From assembly GCA_032622095.1 (NCBI GenBank), contig CP136069.1, positions 65,621,319 through 65,685,318 of the forward strand: a stretch of DNA of 64,000 bases, written 5' to 3'. Below are positions 1 through 10,565 of the stretch, piece by piece; the stretch's first letter is position 1; the number at the start of each line of letters is the position of its first letter. Both the position numbers and the translations under genes were made by a program. The DNA is from Siphonodentalium dalli. Lineage: Eukaryota; Mollusca; Scaphopoda; Gadilida; Siphonodentaliidae. Under the pieces are notes generated by a model. That model saw only the letters and a list, made by a program, of their open reading frames with translations. It was not told the DNA's origin and did no database searches.

Positions 1-1496
1 ATCTGACTTAATCGACAGAACTTTTGTACAATTTGCTTAGCTGTGCAGTCATTCATACGTCAGGAAAATCAGGATTATTTTGACTAACTGTTCCAAATAA
101 TGATACGTACAAGCCAGCAAACGCAACAAACAAACCCGATTTTAAATAAATGCATATACAAACTTATGACTAACTCGGGAGGTGTCCAGTGATCTGTATA
201 TATGTTCAACTTGTTTTGGTAGTCATGTTGCTTTGCCATTACTAATTATTTATGTTTTCAGTGTAATAACATATGGGAGAGGGGGTACCCTTAAGTGAGT
301 CAGCACTTGTCCCCCAATTCCTTTGTATGTATAAACAAATGTATGTGTTATATATCATGTGTTATCTAAATTTGACATATATTTGAAATAAATATATCTA
401 AACTAAACTTTGGTAGATTCCAGCAGTCGGAAATTTCATGCATGACACAACATTAGTTGGTCATTAATTTGACATCATAAATAGGTTGGCATTGTTCTCA
501 TTGTTTGATTTTTTTCAACCAGTAAAAGTTGGTAATTTTGCAATCTTGGTGTTTGTCAGGTTGGATATTTCCAAGGGGAGCAAATGGAATTCTGCGAACC
601 TGTGAGATTGATTGATTCAATGGTGGGGGGGGGGGGTGCAGTTGGCCTGACATTTGAGGAAACATCTAACCACGTCCCTAGAACATATGTCTGTTGTCTA
701 TACATAGACTATTGTGCAAAACGACTGCATTTAACGAAACAAAACATTTTAAACATGAAATTGCTATAAGACTAGATGATAGTACATACGTGTATCTGAT
801 AATCCATCGATATCATATAATCCTACTATTTCTTGAATAAGAAGAAACATTATAATAACGAACACAGCAGACGACATATCCATGCAGGTTCATATGAATT
901 CGGTCAATGGTGACGTATCCGCCGAATTCGAAATCGACATGCGTTCGGGCGGTATTTTATGGATGGAATTATGAAATGGACATATGAAAGTGACAATCAA
1001 CAATGGTTTAATTTTGCTTCGCCATCAACCGAAGTGCTCCCCCAGCGTTACTATCAATAGCGTTATTATTTGGCTAATTTCAGTAATATTCTCCCAGTTT
1101 ACATTCAATAAAACAAATTTGTCTCCGCATTTAAAATTCTTTGGTATAGATCGTTTATATTCTGCAATAATTTGTAAACAAGAGACGGATTCTTATGCTT
1201 TATTGTGTTTTTAAACTCCGAGTTGGCGAAATCTCGGTTTGTTTACATTACGAACATTTGAGTCCGTAATCGGAATCCGAATCCAGAATCGGATTACCAC
1301 GAAATTGAGATTACGGTCTGTTCGTTTACCGATTCTGCCCGTTTCTGGTCTGTTCTTTTGCCGAACCAAGTCGTACGGGGACCAATCTGTAATCTGAATC
1401 CAGATTCTGAATCAGGATTTTAGCGAAATAACGCCTCTGGCTATGTGCGTACCAGTGTTTATATATAAATTCATTCATCATGTTTTATAGTATTTT
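1..1496. other. No gene seen; AT-rich non-coding DNA
   Basis: No exon with credible splice borders or recognisable protein was found on either strand. The short open frames at 584-769 and 984-1214 have no domain and AT-driven composition. A G homopolymer lies at about 629-640. Around 1260-1440 there are several short copies of a degenerate 'aatccgaatccagaatc'-like motif in both orientations, probably the remains of a repeat. If the TSP1-like gene downstream starts further left, this stretch is one of its introns. Confidence 0.5.
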
Positions 1497-1912
1497 AGTC
1501 GACCAAAATCTGGTTTTATGATGTTGAAACGTGATATAAAGCTACTACGAGATAACTTGTAGTTGGCACCTGCATTGGGCGGAATTACCAGTGATCATCG
1601 CTGGTGCCAGCTACGAGTTATCTCGTAGGTAAATAAATATTACGTTTTCGACGATTTAGGTGACGTAGAGTGTACCGGTGATTGTATATAAGTTCATTTA
1701 CCGTGTCTTATACACAATATGCTTGTACATGTGTAGCACTCTCTCCATCTAAGTCGTTGGAAACGTAATTCTATTTACCTATGATATAACTCGTAGTGGC
1801 ACCAGCGATGAAACAATGAATAATTCCATTCCAGTTGCCGACTACGAGTTATCTCGTAGTAGCCTTATGACATGTTTCAGCATCATATAACGCGATATTG
1901 GTCGAACCATCA
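1497..1912. mobile_element. Foldback (palindromic) MITE-like element
   Basis: The two halves are imperfect inverted copies of each other. The outer arms match from about 1497-1560 to 1845-1912, including 'ctactacgagataact' against its complement. Inner arms around 1544-1628 and 1780-1862 each form their own hairpin around 'tacgagttatctcgtag', and the centre (1628-1660 against 1745-1785) also pairs. A sequence near 1449-1490 resembles 1673-1715, so the element contains an internal direct repeat too. It has no coding capacity. A clear target-site duplication was not found. Confidence 0.6.
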
Positions 1913-2089
1913 CTCCTACACACGTAATACATCACCTACTATCGGCTAAACATGCAATCCCATGTTGGCATATGGGATGGAATTACCCATTGTTTTTCGG
2001 CAGTGAACGTGTTAAACTGGTAACACCCGCAAGCCGATGGTCTTACATTTTTAGCTCATCTTTACAACAAACATAGAGTTCGAGCTTTT

Positions 2090-2500
2090 GCCATGGGTTG
2101 GCATCTGGCATGCGTGTGTGCATCAACAATTTCTTCGGCACGCCCTGCAGGGCGCATCCCTTATCCGATCTTCACCAAACTTCATATGTAGCTTCAGGAT
2201 GACCTATAGATAGGAGCTATCAAATTTGTTTGGAAATTTGATGCGCAGGCACGATTGTGATCACCTGTAGATGGGAGCTATTAAATTTGAACGAGTTTCG
2301 ACGAAAAATATGGCTGTGTCAGCCATCTTGGACTCTACTAAATCCTTTGACACACCCTACAAACCACATCCCTCATCCGATCATCACAATTCTTCATATG
2401 GATTTTAGGGTGACCGCTAGATGAGAGCCTCCTATTTTGACCGAAATTTGTTGAAAAACATGGCCGGCAGCAGCCATCTAATGATCTTGGATTTCAAATT
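2090..2500. repeat. Two degenerate copies of a dispersed repeat
   Basis: Two diverged units about 205 bp apart share 'ccctcatccgatc'-type, 'ttcatatg' and 'gggtgacc' blocks, followed by 'agatgggagct' and 'atggccg...agccatc' motifs. Related sequence recurs near 13100-13400 and 14150-14420. No open frame of note is present. The class of element is not recognised. Confidence 0.45.
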
Positions 2501-2543
2501 TGAATACGTATATAAAATAAATAATTATTATTTACTTATATAG

Positions 2544-2699
2544 CGCCTATTCTATCTGGACCAGAGTATGGGAACTGGACAGACTTCACTGGCTGTGAGG
2601 ATGATCTTATTCGTCGGTACAGATATTGCATGCACGACAGTTGCAGCGGTGGCTATCGTCAGATGGAAACACAACCTTGCCCAGATTCCGGGCCTTCTC
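2544..2699 (+). CDS. Penultimate exon of a TSP1-domain gene
   Basis: The exon is 156 bp, bounded by an AG acceptor after a T-rich tract (2542-2543) and a GTGAGT donor (2700-2705). Both borders are phase 1, the symmetrical arrangement typical of exons that each carry one TSP1 module. The translation has the TSP1 spacing: NWTDFTGC, then RRYRYC, then DSCSGG, then QPCP, with four cysteines and the aromatic/Arg layer characteristic of the fold. Proteins with this module are usually secreted or membrane-anchored and bind matrix or cell-surface partners; which one this is cannot be told. There is no start codon or signal peptide here, so earlier exons must lie upstream, probably outside the window. 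Codon pattern, splice sites and the matching next exon make this the most credible host coding sequence. The family call is from motif recognition only. Confidence 0.68.
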
Positions 2700-2960
2700 G
2701 TGAGTACAATTTAACCTGTTTAACCTGTTTAACCAGTTCTATACTAAATGGATTATCCCATCCAGTTAACAAAGTATACATTGGAATGGTCTATTATTCA
2801 TCTGGAGGTGTTCAGGAAAAATGAGCAGATGAGAGTATGAATAGATAATACAAGTGCAGAAGGATTCATATCTTTGGTGAGAAATGTTCAGATAATAAGT
2901 TTTAACAAATGACCAATTAAGTTATTATCTAAATATTTATATATTTAGTATAGAGGCCAT

Positions 2961-3030
2961 GCAGAATAATCGGTCCCCAGATGATGAATGTGGTGACATT
3001 TAGTCTAGCCCACTGTGCGGGGTAGCGTCT
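2961..3030. mobile_element. Partial copy of the 'gaggtcccc' MITE family
   Basis: This is a diverged half copy of the palindromic MITE family seen repeatedly in the left 17 kb: 'gcagaat', then 'ggtccccag', then 'gtgacatttagt', then 'gcggggtagcgtct'. It abuts the LINE remnant, so one may have inserted in the other. Confidence 0.5.
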
Positions 3031-3118
3031 CTATAACGATTCGTATAGGGGGATAACTCTAAAACGATTCGTATAGGGGGGATAACTCTAAAACGATTCG
3101 TATAGGGGGATAACTTTA
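3030..3118 (+). repeat. Three tandem copies of a LINE-derived 33-35 bp segment
   Basis: The block 'aacgattcgtataggggg' plus 'ataactct' occurs three times in a row. Read in the LINE frame, the last copy translates as NDSYRGIT and continues into LLSC, the conserved start of the RT palm in many LINEs. The tandem therefore arose by triplicating a piece of RT coding sequence, not from an unrelated satellite. Confidence 0.6.
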
Positions 3119-5049
3119 TTGAGTTGTTTCGCTAAGATGTTTACATCAATCTTGAATAGAAGACTTTCCCAATTGTCTGATGAAACGGGTCTCATTGGTA
3201 CAAACCAAACGGGGTTCAAGAAAAAGCATTCAACTGTTGATAAGGTATTTATTCTACATACTATTATCAACATGTATCTCGTAAGTGGGCGCAAACTTTA
3301 TTGTGCATTTGTAGATTTTAAAAAAGCATTCGATTGTGTGTGGAGAGAGGGATTATTTCTTAAAATGCTGCAAAATGGAATAAATGGTAAATTGTTTAGG
3401 GTAGTGAAGAATTTGTATAGCCAGATAAAAACATGCGTGAAAAAAGAACAAGAACGTTCTGAATTTTTCGCCAGTAACGTAGGCCTTTTTCAACGAGAAC
3501 TAATGTCTCCTTTTTTGTTCTCCTTATTCGTGAATGACTTGCAGGAATTTATCAGTAACTGTGAGTTGGAAATTTAAGGTATCTCGATGAACTATTTTTT
3601 GACAATTTGAAATGCTTTGTGGGTATATTATGTTTGTTATATGCGGATGATACCGTACTAATGGCAGACGACGAGGCAACTATGCACAGAGTGATTCAGG
3701 CATTTAGTGATTATGGAAACCTTTGGAAACGGTAAAGGAATTTGTGTATTTGGGTGTAATTTTTTTCTTTAATGGGAGATTTTGTAGATCTATTAAGAAA
3801 ACGTGCAAACTTGGCACGAAGGCGATGTGTGCATTGTTGAACAAAGTAAGGAAATTAGAACTACCTGCATGTAGATATCATGCTTCATCTTTTTGATACG
3901 ATGGTCGCACCCATATTATTATATGGCAGTGAAGTTTGGGGGTTTGAACCCTGTAAATCAATCGAAAGTGTACATCTCAAATTCTGTAAGATAATCATGG
4001 GTATGCGAGAAAGTACACCTAACTATATGGTATACGGAAAATTAGGGTGCCATCCTTTAATAATTGAAATAAAATGTAGAACCATAACTTATTGGTCGAA
4101 ATTAATATCGAATGAGCTCTCGATTATCGCAAAAAATATGTGTAAATTAATACTGACCATTTACCAAAATCAGCCTCTCGGTGGAAATCTCAAATGGCTC
4201 CGGTTTATAGAGCAGACATTCCAAGATACTGGAAATAATTCCATGTTCGTGAGCAGAAGGAATCTAACGCACTCTGATGTAAAACGAATAAAGTCCATAC
4301 TTACTGACCAGTTTACATCAGGAATGGTTGGGAAATGTAACCACATAATCACGGGGTGTTTTCTATGGTGGTATTTCTGCACGCCCGGAGATAAGAAGAT
4401 ATCTGATTGAACTTCCACGGTACTTATCCGAATGCATTGTTAAAATTAGGACATCAAATAATCGATTGCCAATAGAAAGTGGACGGTGGAAAAAATCAAA
4501 CTGAATGACAGAGTTTGTTCATTATGTAATGACGGCATAGGAGACGAGTACCACTTTGTAATTATGTGTTCACACCTTAATGATATCCAAGTCAAATATA
4601 TCCCGGACTATTACTGGAAATATCCCAGCGAAGAAAAGTTTTATAGACTTCTATCCATTGAACATATTAGTATATTGCGGAGATTGTCATTATACCTATA
4701 TAAGTGTGCCTTTAAGGAATTGCCCAAAATTTGAGACACTGAAGACCCCACCCCGCCTGGGTAAAAACTCCCCAGTTCAAAACACATCCCATTTGTTGAG
4801 ACCGGGGGGTATACATATAACTGCTGTTCCCCTGCATTATTCGATGTGGGTGACAAAATGGGAATGGGCGTGCCTTCACCAGAGGGGTTGAGATATATAA
4901 ACATTATATGACATTATGTGGCATGGGTACGTTGAGTATAAGATTATAGCCACTATCGTTTCCTGCTATTGTACATATATGTATATACATTTTGCATGTT
5001 CTGTGTTAAATCATAGCTTTTGCAATAAACTGATTCTGATTCTGATTCT
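3085..5049 (+). pseudogene. Decayed non-LTR retrotransposon (LINE) RT
   Basis: Pieces of one LINE polyprotein appear in order in different frames. RT fingers/palm (3119-3577) contain the HSTVDK and FVDFKKAFD motifs and a LFSLFVNDL block. After a frame change, LLYADDTVLM gives the catalytic YADD box (about 3634-3663). The thumb and connection follow (3880-4410; LYGSEVWGF and YGKLGCHPL). A C-terminal CCHC-like knuckle (4510-4572) has CSLC followed by GDEYHF and C. The 3' tail ends in AATAAA followed by three copies of 'tgattc' (about 5022-5049), a typical LINE end. The 5' part and the endonuclease are missing. Stops and frameshifts between blocks show that it is dead. The clade is uncertain. 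Confidence 0.85.
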
Positions 5050-5059
5050 AAATGCACTA

Positions 5060-5947
5060 TAGGGCCCTGAAAATCGATTCGATTTGAAGCGATTCTGAAT
5101 CTTTTGTCTAATTCGATTAGAAATCGGCTTCCCTGATTCAAATGTTATCGAATATTCTCCATCAGCGCCATAGTAGTGTTGTGTCTTGGATATGGGACTG
5201 CGTTTGTTAACACGACCAATGGCTGTCCCCAATATCAACAACCCGTGAAACAAATCGGAAGTGTGACACGCAACTATCCGTGGCCGTGAGAGAAGTGTTG
5301 TGTCTTGGATATGGGACTGCGTTGGCGCAGGTGCATTCCCATTGTTTCTATAGACTACATATAGTACAAACTGCTCCTGTTCTAAGAAACTTTGTGATAC
5401 TAACAAACGATCGAACATTCAGATAACACTGTCGCAAATTATCAATAAGATAGACCGCCCAATCTTTATGAGAATGACGTAAGCCAATCGGGACTCCGGT
5501 ATTACACACAAATGTATTAAGTGAAAACCTCCCCAGTCTCCGTTCTGTATACTGCCATAGGTCAAGGTGTTCAGAATTTCAGAATGATACAATTTAAATC
5601 GCATGTTTCAGTACACTGCACGAAGTTTGCCAACAATGAAATATCGGAAGCACATTATAAAGAGTAAACACCATTAATTTTGTGATCCACCTCCATCAGC
5701 ATATTTGACGAAAATGAGTTGCATTCTATAGCTACTGTATTTCTTGATGCTTATGATATCTTTGTATTATTGTGAAGTATATTGCGCAAAAGACACATTA
5801 ACCCTTTCGTGACAGGAGATGTGCTGGTACAGCATTAAAGATCATGTGCGAGTGCATTCTCTTATATGTGAGTCTCACGTAGGGAGAAATATTTTACTCG
5901 ATTCGAGATTCGATTTGAAATGTAAACCCCCGATTCGCAGGGCCCTA
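5060..5947. mobile_element. Putative hAT-like non-autonomous element
   Basis: The ends are inverted: TAGGGCCCTG on the left and CAGGGCCCTA on the right, with AT-rich 'aatcga/gatttgaa' motifs repeated just inside both ends. TIRs of this form are common in hAT elements. The flanking 8-mers are aaatgcac (left, two bases before the TIR) and aaattcac (right), a 7/8 match to an 8 bp target duplication, so the duplication is suggestive only. Inside, a 29 bp direct repeat ('gtgttgtgtcttggatatgg' plus nine more bases) occurs at 5176 and 5295. There is no transposase. The element sits between the LINE tail and a MITE half copy. Confidence 0.45.
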
Positions 5948-5996
5948 AAATTCACCATCTGTGGACCTCATTCTGCAAATATTCGGCACCAGATTT
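5948..5996. mobile_element. Right half of a 'gaggtcccc' family MITE
   Basis: The sequence runs 'aaattcaccatctgtggacc', then 'tcattctgcaaat', then 'ggcaccag'. It matches the right end of the family, including the variant terminus ending in 'ggcaccag' that recurs as 'atggtgcc' at about 6881, 11686 and 16000. The left half is absent; the hAT-like element abuts the break. Confidence 0.5.
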
Positions 5997-6488
5997 CCAG
6001 GCCAGTCACTTGACCTACATCTTAACTTGTTGAACAAATCTGATACAAATTAGAAAACATAAATGAGTGTTTAATGTCAACATATTTTTATTTCCAAATC
6101 CAAACAAATACCATAATATACAGATGACATAAATATACAAAATTTAAGAGTTAATTATGGAAATGAGGATCAGACAACAAGCCCGAGGGCTTGTATCAAG
6201 TCTTCTCCTCTTTGACGACATATTCCTTCCCCAAAAATTGAGAGAGTGTATCGATCAGACGGGAAGGGATTGAAATAATGTTTTTAGGAGAAGTGGAGAT
6301 ATATGACTAAATTTGAGTTAGGGATGGAAGATGATAGCGTTTGGGATCGCATGAGGCAGGGAGAAACAGAGAGAGCGTGATTAAAATTATGCTCGTCTGT
6401 AGTAAGATGCATGCGTCAGGCGGCATGGGAGGGGGTCTGTTAACACACGTTTGTTTAGACAAATCCGTTGCGTTGTGTATTACTAGAA

Positions 6489-7061
6489 AGCCTTGAATAG
6501 TGTGTCTGTCATTTGCAGAATGAGGTCCCCAGAGGGTGAATTTAGAGACGCTACCCCACACGGCTGGCTCGCATCACTAAATTCACTCTCTTGTAACCTC
6601 ATTCTGTGTAGGCATCAACTACTATAGGAGACCTAGGATCAGATTGAAGTTCCACAGTTGATGTTGGTGATGTTCACCCATTAGTCACTTCGATTATGCA
6701 ATTTATCTTCTAAAAATTAGGGGACATAGAAACTGAACAGAAGGGAAAAAGTAACAAAAAACAATGTTAATTTGACCCTATAGATACATACTTCCTAGAA
6801 GATGAGGCCTGAGAAGAATGAGGTCCCCCAGAGGGTGAATTTAGTGACGCTAGCCCAATGTGCCATTCAGACTTGAGAATATGGTGCCAGATATTTGCTG
6901 AATGATGTCCCCAGAGGGTGAATTTAGTGACGCTACCCCGCACAGCACCAAATTCATCCTCTGTGGACCTCATTCTGCATGGACTAATCTGCTATGGGAG
7001 ACCTGGACTCATGATGCTAGCTAGCTCTCACTAAATTCACCCTCTGGGGACCTCATTCTGA
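6489..7061. mobile_element. Cluster of overlapping 'gaggtcccc' family MITEs
   Basis: At least four inverted or direct copies of the 45-50 bp terminal module ('gaggtccccagagggtgaat' and its complement) lie here. The left terminus 'agccttgaatagtgtgtctg' is at 6489. The interior 6613-6800 is the reverse complement of the interior of the element at 10576-10949, showing that both derive from a longer parent. The block looks like MITEs inserted into one another. There is no coding sequence. Confidence 0.65.
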
Positions 7062-7106
7062 ATATAGTTTATTGCAGCTGGAGACTTTTTATTTGCTTTC
7101 ACCATA

Positions 7107-7413
7107 TTTTTAATTATTTATACAGGTTTATGTGAAGAAATAACTCAATTTATATTTTTATATTTTGACTTAAACTGTAATCATATTAAACAAATCTTGT
7201 GAAATTCTTGGACAGTTCCGCTATTTATTTTGGTGGTTGTTGATGCACATTTTTATTTTATTTTTTACCTCTATTTTAAAGGTACTCAATCCGATCAGAC
7301 GCTCCTAAATTACTATTTATTATTTATACAGGTTTATGTGAAGAAATAGCTCAATTTATATCTTTATATTTTGACTTGAACACATTTTTATTTTTATTTT
7401 TTACCTCTATTTA
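7107..7413 (+). repeat. Tandem duplication of about 210 bp, second copy partial
   Basis: 'atttatacaggtttatgtga' and the next ~45 bp occur at about 7116 and 7324. 'cacatttttatttt' plus 'tacctctattt' follows in both units. The first unit ends in TTTTAAAGGTACTCAATCC, which begins like another repeat seen at 25984. This is in the intron just before the terminal exon. Confidence 0.6.
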
Positions 7414-7487
7414 AGTGACATGCCCGGCAATTACTCAAGCATCAAATTGATTATATTTATAATCATGATTTTCTTGTTTATTTTCAG

Positions 7488-7642
7488 CTATAAACGGCGG
7501 ATATTCTGACGTGATCAATTTAGACCTATGTCTAAATAACAAAATTGGATCTTACAGGCTCTGTGTTAATCCATTGCCGACTAACGGGGGAGACATGTGT
7601 CCCAATGGATTTGTGGACAGTACTCAGCTGGTCACCTGTTAG
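7488..7642 (+). CDS. Terminal TSP1-like exon, stop supplied by a MITE
   Basis: The acceptor is a T-rich tract ending in TTTTCAG (7487). Joined in phase 1 to the exon ending at 2699, it reads 50 residues from INGGYSD through GSYRLCVNPLP, NGGDMC and LVTC, then TAG. This is the standard TSP1 layout (N/DGG-Y/W-S start, R-x-C, NP-x-P, NGG-x-x-C, final C) with four cysteines, ending on the last cysteine. The stop codon at 7640-7642 is the first three bases of the inserted MITE. Beyond the MITE, the duplicated target is followed in frame by five sense codons and a TAG (7813-7815), the inferred original end. The change therefore removes only a five-residue tail. Whether the gene is still expressed cannot be seen. 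No polyadenylation signal was identified with confidence. Confidence 0.68.
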
Positions 7643-7788
7643 TCCAACAAATTAGACGATTCGGATTAAGACATATTTTAATATTTGGACATTTATGTGG
7701 CCTTAATCCCTCATTAAGGGTTAAGATAATCGTAAATGTCCAAATATGAAAATATATCTTAACCCGAATTGTCTAATTTGTTGGACTA
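7640..7788. mobile_element. 149 bp palindromic MITE in the last TSP1 exon
   Basis: Terminal inverted repeats begin TAGTCCAACAAATTAGAC and end with the complement (…ATTTGTTGGACTA). The interior continues as a near-complete hairpin around 7710. It is flanked by the perfect 9 bp duplication GTCACCTGT at 7631-7639 and 7789-7797. Nine-base duplications are typical of Mutator-like elements, so a MULE-derived MITE is the best guess. There is no transposase. Confidence 0.88.
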
Positions 7789-7797
7789 GTCACCTGT

Positions 7798-7815
7798 ACT
7801 ACCCAATTCGATTAG
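7798..7815 (+). pseudogene. Orphaned original 3' end of the TSP1 coding sequence
   Basis: Directly after the right target duplication, the reading frame set by VTC continues for five sense codons and a TAG stop. Excising the MITE and one copy of the 9 bp duplication rejoins it to the exon. It is now downstream of the MITE stop and presumably 3' UTR. Confidence 0.6.
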
Positions 7816-8551
7816 TTTATTCTCTTAAAAACTCATATTATACAGTTTCATGAGTATTGACTCTTAGTTCATGAGATAGAAAATGGAAAATTGACTTTGT
7901 TGCACCGCAGGGGTAGGCAAATGTTTTTTTTATGTCTATGGAGAGCTTTATAGCTTCAGGAATAAAATTTGACTTGTTGGCCTTGATAAAAAGTGTCCGT
8001 TTGGCCGGATAATATGATGACTCAATCGCTCCTTTGTAACAATTATTAAGACTAATTGAATGCCAATTGAGTTCCATGTTATGTGCGGTCATGATTAATC
8101 ATTCGTGTGGATCGGAATATCTTAAATCGTCACAAAAACAAACATATTTAAATGATACCGAATTAGTGCGACACTGATTTTGATTTTTGTGAAGTATTAT
8201 TTTGGATTATCCCTCTTATATCAAATTTATAAAACGATAATATCGACATCTAACTATAATAGGTAAATGTAATAGTCCGAGAGCCTGTTGGGTTCTATTT
8301 GCACAATCGCGTACGAAAGGTTTGATGCCCCAGATTGATTACACCCCAGGAACGTTTAAAGAAATCCGATTTCGTAAGTTCCGCATTCCTGGCGTTTAGG
8401 GGCCAGAGACCCCACAAAAACCCAAAAAATGACTTCTATTTGAACTTTTGAGTACAAAGCTGATTTTTACATTAATTGTGCTGTAACCATCGCTGATCAA
8501 CAATACACAATTTCTGAAACGAAATTCCCTGGCGTTTTTATTTCTACAATA
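7816..8551. other. No gene seen; probable 3' flank of the TSP1-like gene
   Basis: The DNA is AT-rich with no domain-bearing frame. The minus-strand frames at 7838-8092 and 8396-8608 have no recognisable features; the latter overlaps the palindromic element that follows. Confidence 0.4.
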
Positions 8552-8957
8552 GTGACCCGCCATATCAAATCCAGTCGTAAGTCGGGATTTTGTTTTACCC
8601 TGTGCCAATGCATTCTCTTATATATGCGAGTCGACCATAGGTCGCCTCGCATATATAAGAGAATGCATTGGCCTAACAATTTTTTACAATTTTAATAATT
8701 TTTTCTTGTATTCTTTAACAATTTTATAATTTCACCCATACAGAGCCCCAGACAAACATGAGCAGACGGCACTCTTCTATATGCTTCTATATATGTGTGG
8801 GGCTCATTTATTTAAAAAAAATGATAAAAAATTGTTAGGCCAATGCATTCTCTTATATATGCGAGGCGACCCATGGTCGACTCGCATATATAAGAGAATG
8901 CATTGGCACAGGGTAAAAAAATCCCGACTTCCGACTGGATTTGATATGGCGGGTCAC
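8552..8957. mobile_element. Nested palindrome element ('atatataagagaatgcattgg')
   Basis: The outer arms (about 8552-8690 and 8820-8957) are inverted copies. They run from 'gtgacccgccatatcaaatc' inward through 'cgacttac', 'taccctgtgcc' and a hairpin to 'ggcctaacaattttt'. Each arm contains its own ~68 bp palindrome made of 'ccaatgcattctcttatata' and its complement around a 'tcgacc' centre. Related pieces occur at 5845-5880, 10205-10280 and 15430-15475. The spacer is AT-rich. There is no coding sequence. Confidence 0.7.
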
Positions 8958-9080
8958 AATAGTCGAGTTCAGGATGTGCCTGACCTGTATCTACAGATTG
9001 TTTTCCAAAATATTTGTAAACCAAGCAAAATGAAATTGGTCTGGCCCAATGAGGTCATAAACTCATTGTCAAAAGGCTTT

Positions 9081-9305
9081 GTAGTCAGCAAGCCTTGAAA
9101 TAGTGTGTCTGTCATTTGCAGAATGAGGTTCCCAGAGGGTGAATATAGTGACACTAGTCTACCCTGCACAGCAGGCTAGCATCACTAAATTCACCCTCTG
9201 GGGACCTCATTCTGCTTAGGCCTCTAATTCTGGGAAGTATCTATAGTCCCTCTGGGGACCTTTCTGCAAATGAGAGACACACTATTTCAAGGCTTAGTAG
9301 TCAGC
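9081..9305. mobile_element. 'gaggtcccc' family MITE with 9 bp target duplication
   Basis: The element occupies about 9090-9296. It starts AAGCCTTGAAATAGTGTG and ends with the complement CACTATTTCAAGGCTT plus A. Inside are two facing copies of the 'gaggt.cccagagggtgaat' module. GTAGTCAGC flanks both sides (9081-9089 and 9297-9305), giving a 9 bp duplication. This best-preserved copy defines the family's ends. Confidence 0.75.
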
Positions 9306-10116
9306 TTTTGAGGCCTATATCAGAAATGTGCTTAGCTTTTCACGAACGATCGCTTTCGTAGTCAGCTTTTCAAATCTTATTGATTCATCACGTGATAGCA
9401 GTGAATGACAACTAACAGTCGACATCGTTTGCGGTTCTTTGGTTGGTTCTTTGAATAAAATTGTATTAAGAAATATATATTTTGTTTGCATTTTCTCATT
9501 TTCTAAACTTATACTGTTACCAGAAATGACATTTTAAAACCCCACTGAAAATATGGGTATTGTTTTACCCGAGTTTTAAGGACATTTTCTGTTGTAATTT
9601 GATTTGGTGTAATTTGATTTGATAATAACTTTGATGAATAAATTCATTCAGTTCAGAACAGATACAATATATGTGGAATATTGCGTGTGAGAATTCCTCT
9701 GAAAAATGAAGCAACCAGGGACATAACTTGACCTGACCAGAACCACAAGTTTACCATAAGAATAGGCAACTTGAAATTATTTGCTGCAAAATTAATAATT
9801 TTTCAGAAACAAAAATAATTTTTTGGATTCACTTACCATATTGATTTAGTTTGAACAAATATTTCATTAAATTTATGCCAGTAAATACACGAAATAGTCT
9901 TATTTATCTGGGACTATTTCTTTACACATGCAAACAACACATTTTATGTGAAAGTCACTGCAGGCCGTATAGAAGCAGCTCTTAGTTTCACCTCCCATTT
10001 ATTGATTTAAGTATGTTTTATGGAGGTTTCGGATATATACATGTAGTAATAAATATGTAATAAACTTGTCCCCTGTTTATAGCAAAATTTACAAAACTTG
10101 TTCAGTAAATTAGGTC
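9306..10116. other. No gene seen; AT-rich DNA
   Basis: No open frame of interest and no strong repeat was recognised. 'cgtagtcagctttt' near 9356 repeats the flank of the preceding MITE. Confidence 0.4.
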
Positions 10117-10290
10117 TGGACTTCACCAAAGGCTTGTTCCAGACCTAATATACTAGAATCATTTTGTAAATTTCCCTATAAACTGGGAACTCATTGCATA
10201 TCCTCTATTTACAATAGCAAATATATAAGAGAATGCACTGGATGTCAAGGTAAATATTGTTGGGCCAATGTATTCTCTTATTGACACAGA
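10117..10290. repeat. Dispersed repeat shared with 58820-58895, plus hairpin
   Basis: 'ttgttccagacctaat' and 'ctataaactgggaactcatt' lie in the same order and spacing near 58830-58890, so this ~75 bp block is present twice. It is followed by an inverted pair 'tatataagagaatgcactgg' and 'ccaatgtattctctta' (about 10206-10280), a diverged version of the palindrome motif at 8552-8957. Confidence 0.5.
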
Positions 10291-10565
10291 GTTTTCACAA
10301 ACTTTCAGAAAGATCCAGTCATGGAAGGATCAAGATACAGATTTTTGAGAATATGAACAGGGAATTTGAACCCGTTGACAAAAAAGTCTTGAGTAAATTG
10401 AATGGTTTATTTATAGCACATTATGGAATATTTGTACACTGTATTTTTATGAAAAATTTTGTACATTCTGAATGGTATTAACAATGAGATCCTATGTACA
10501 CGGGTGTGTTTAGATATCCACACTATATACACACACATAACTTACATGATATATTAGGTGTATAT

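Larger units (their letters stand above)
2700..7487 (+). other. Intron of the TSP1-like gene, filled with transposons
   Basis: This is the interval between the donor at 2700 and the T-rich tract plus AG acceptor ending at 7487. Both flanking exon ends are phase 1, so the splice is in frame. The intron holds a 10 bp tandem motif (about 2710-2735), a LINE remnant, a hAT-like element, MITE copies and a tandem duplication, each listed separately. Inserted elements explain most of its length. Confidence 0.6.
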
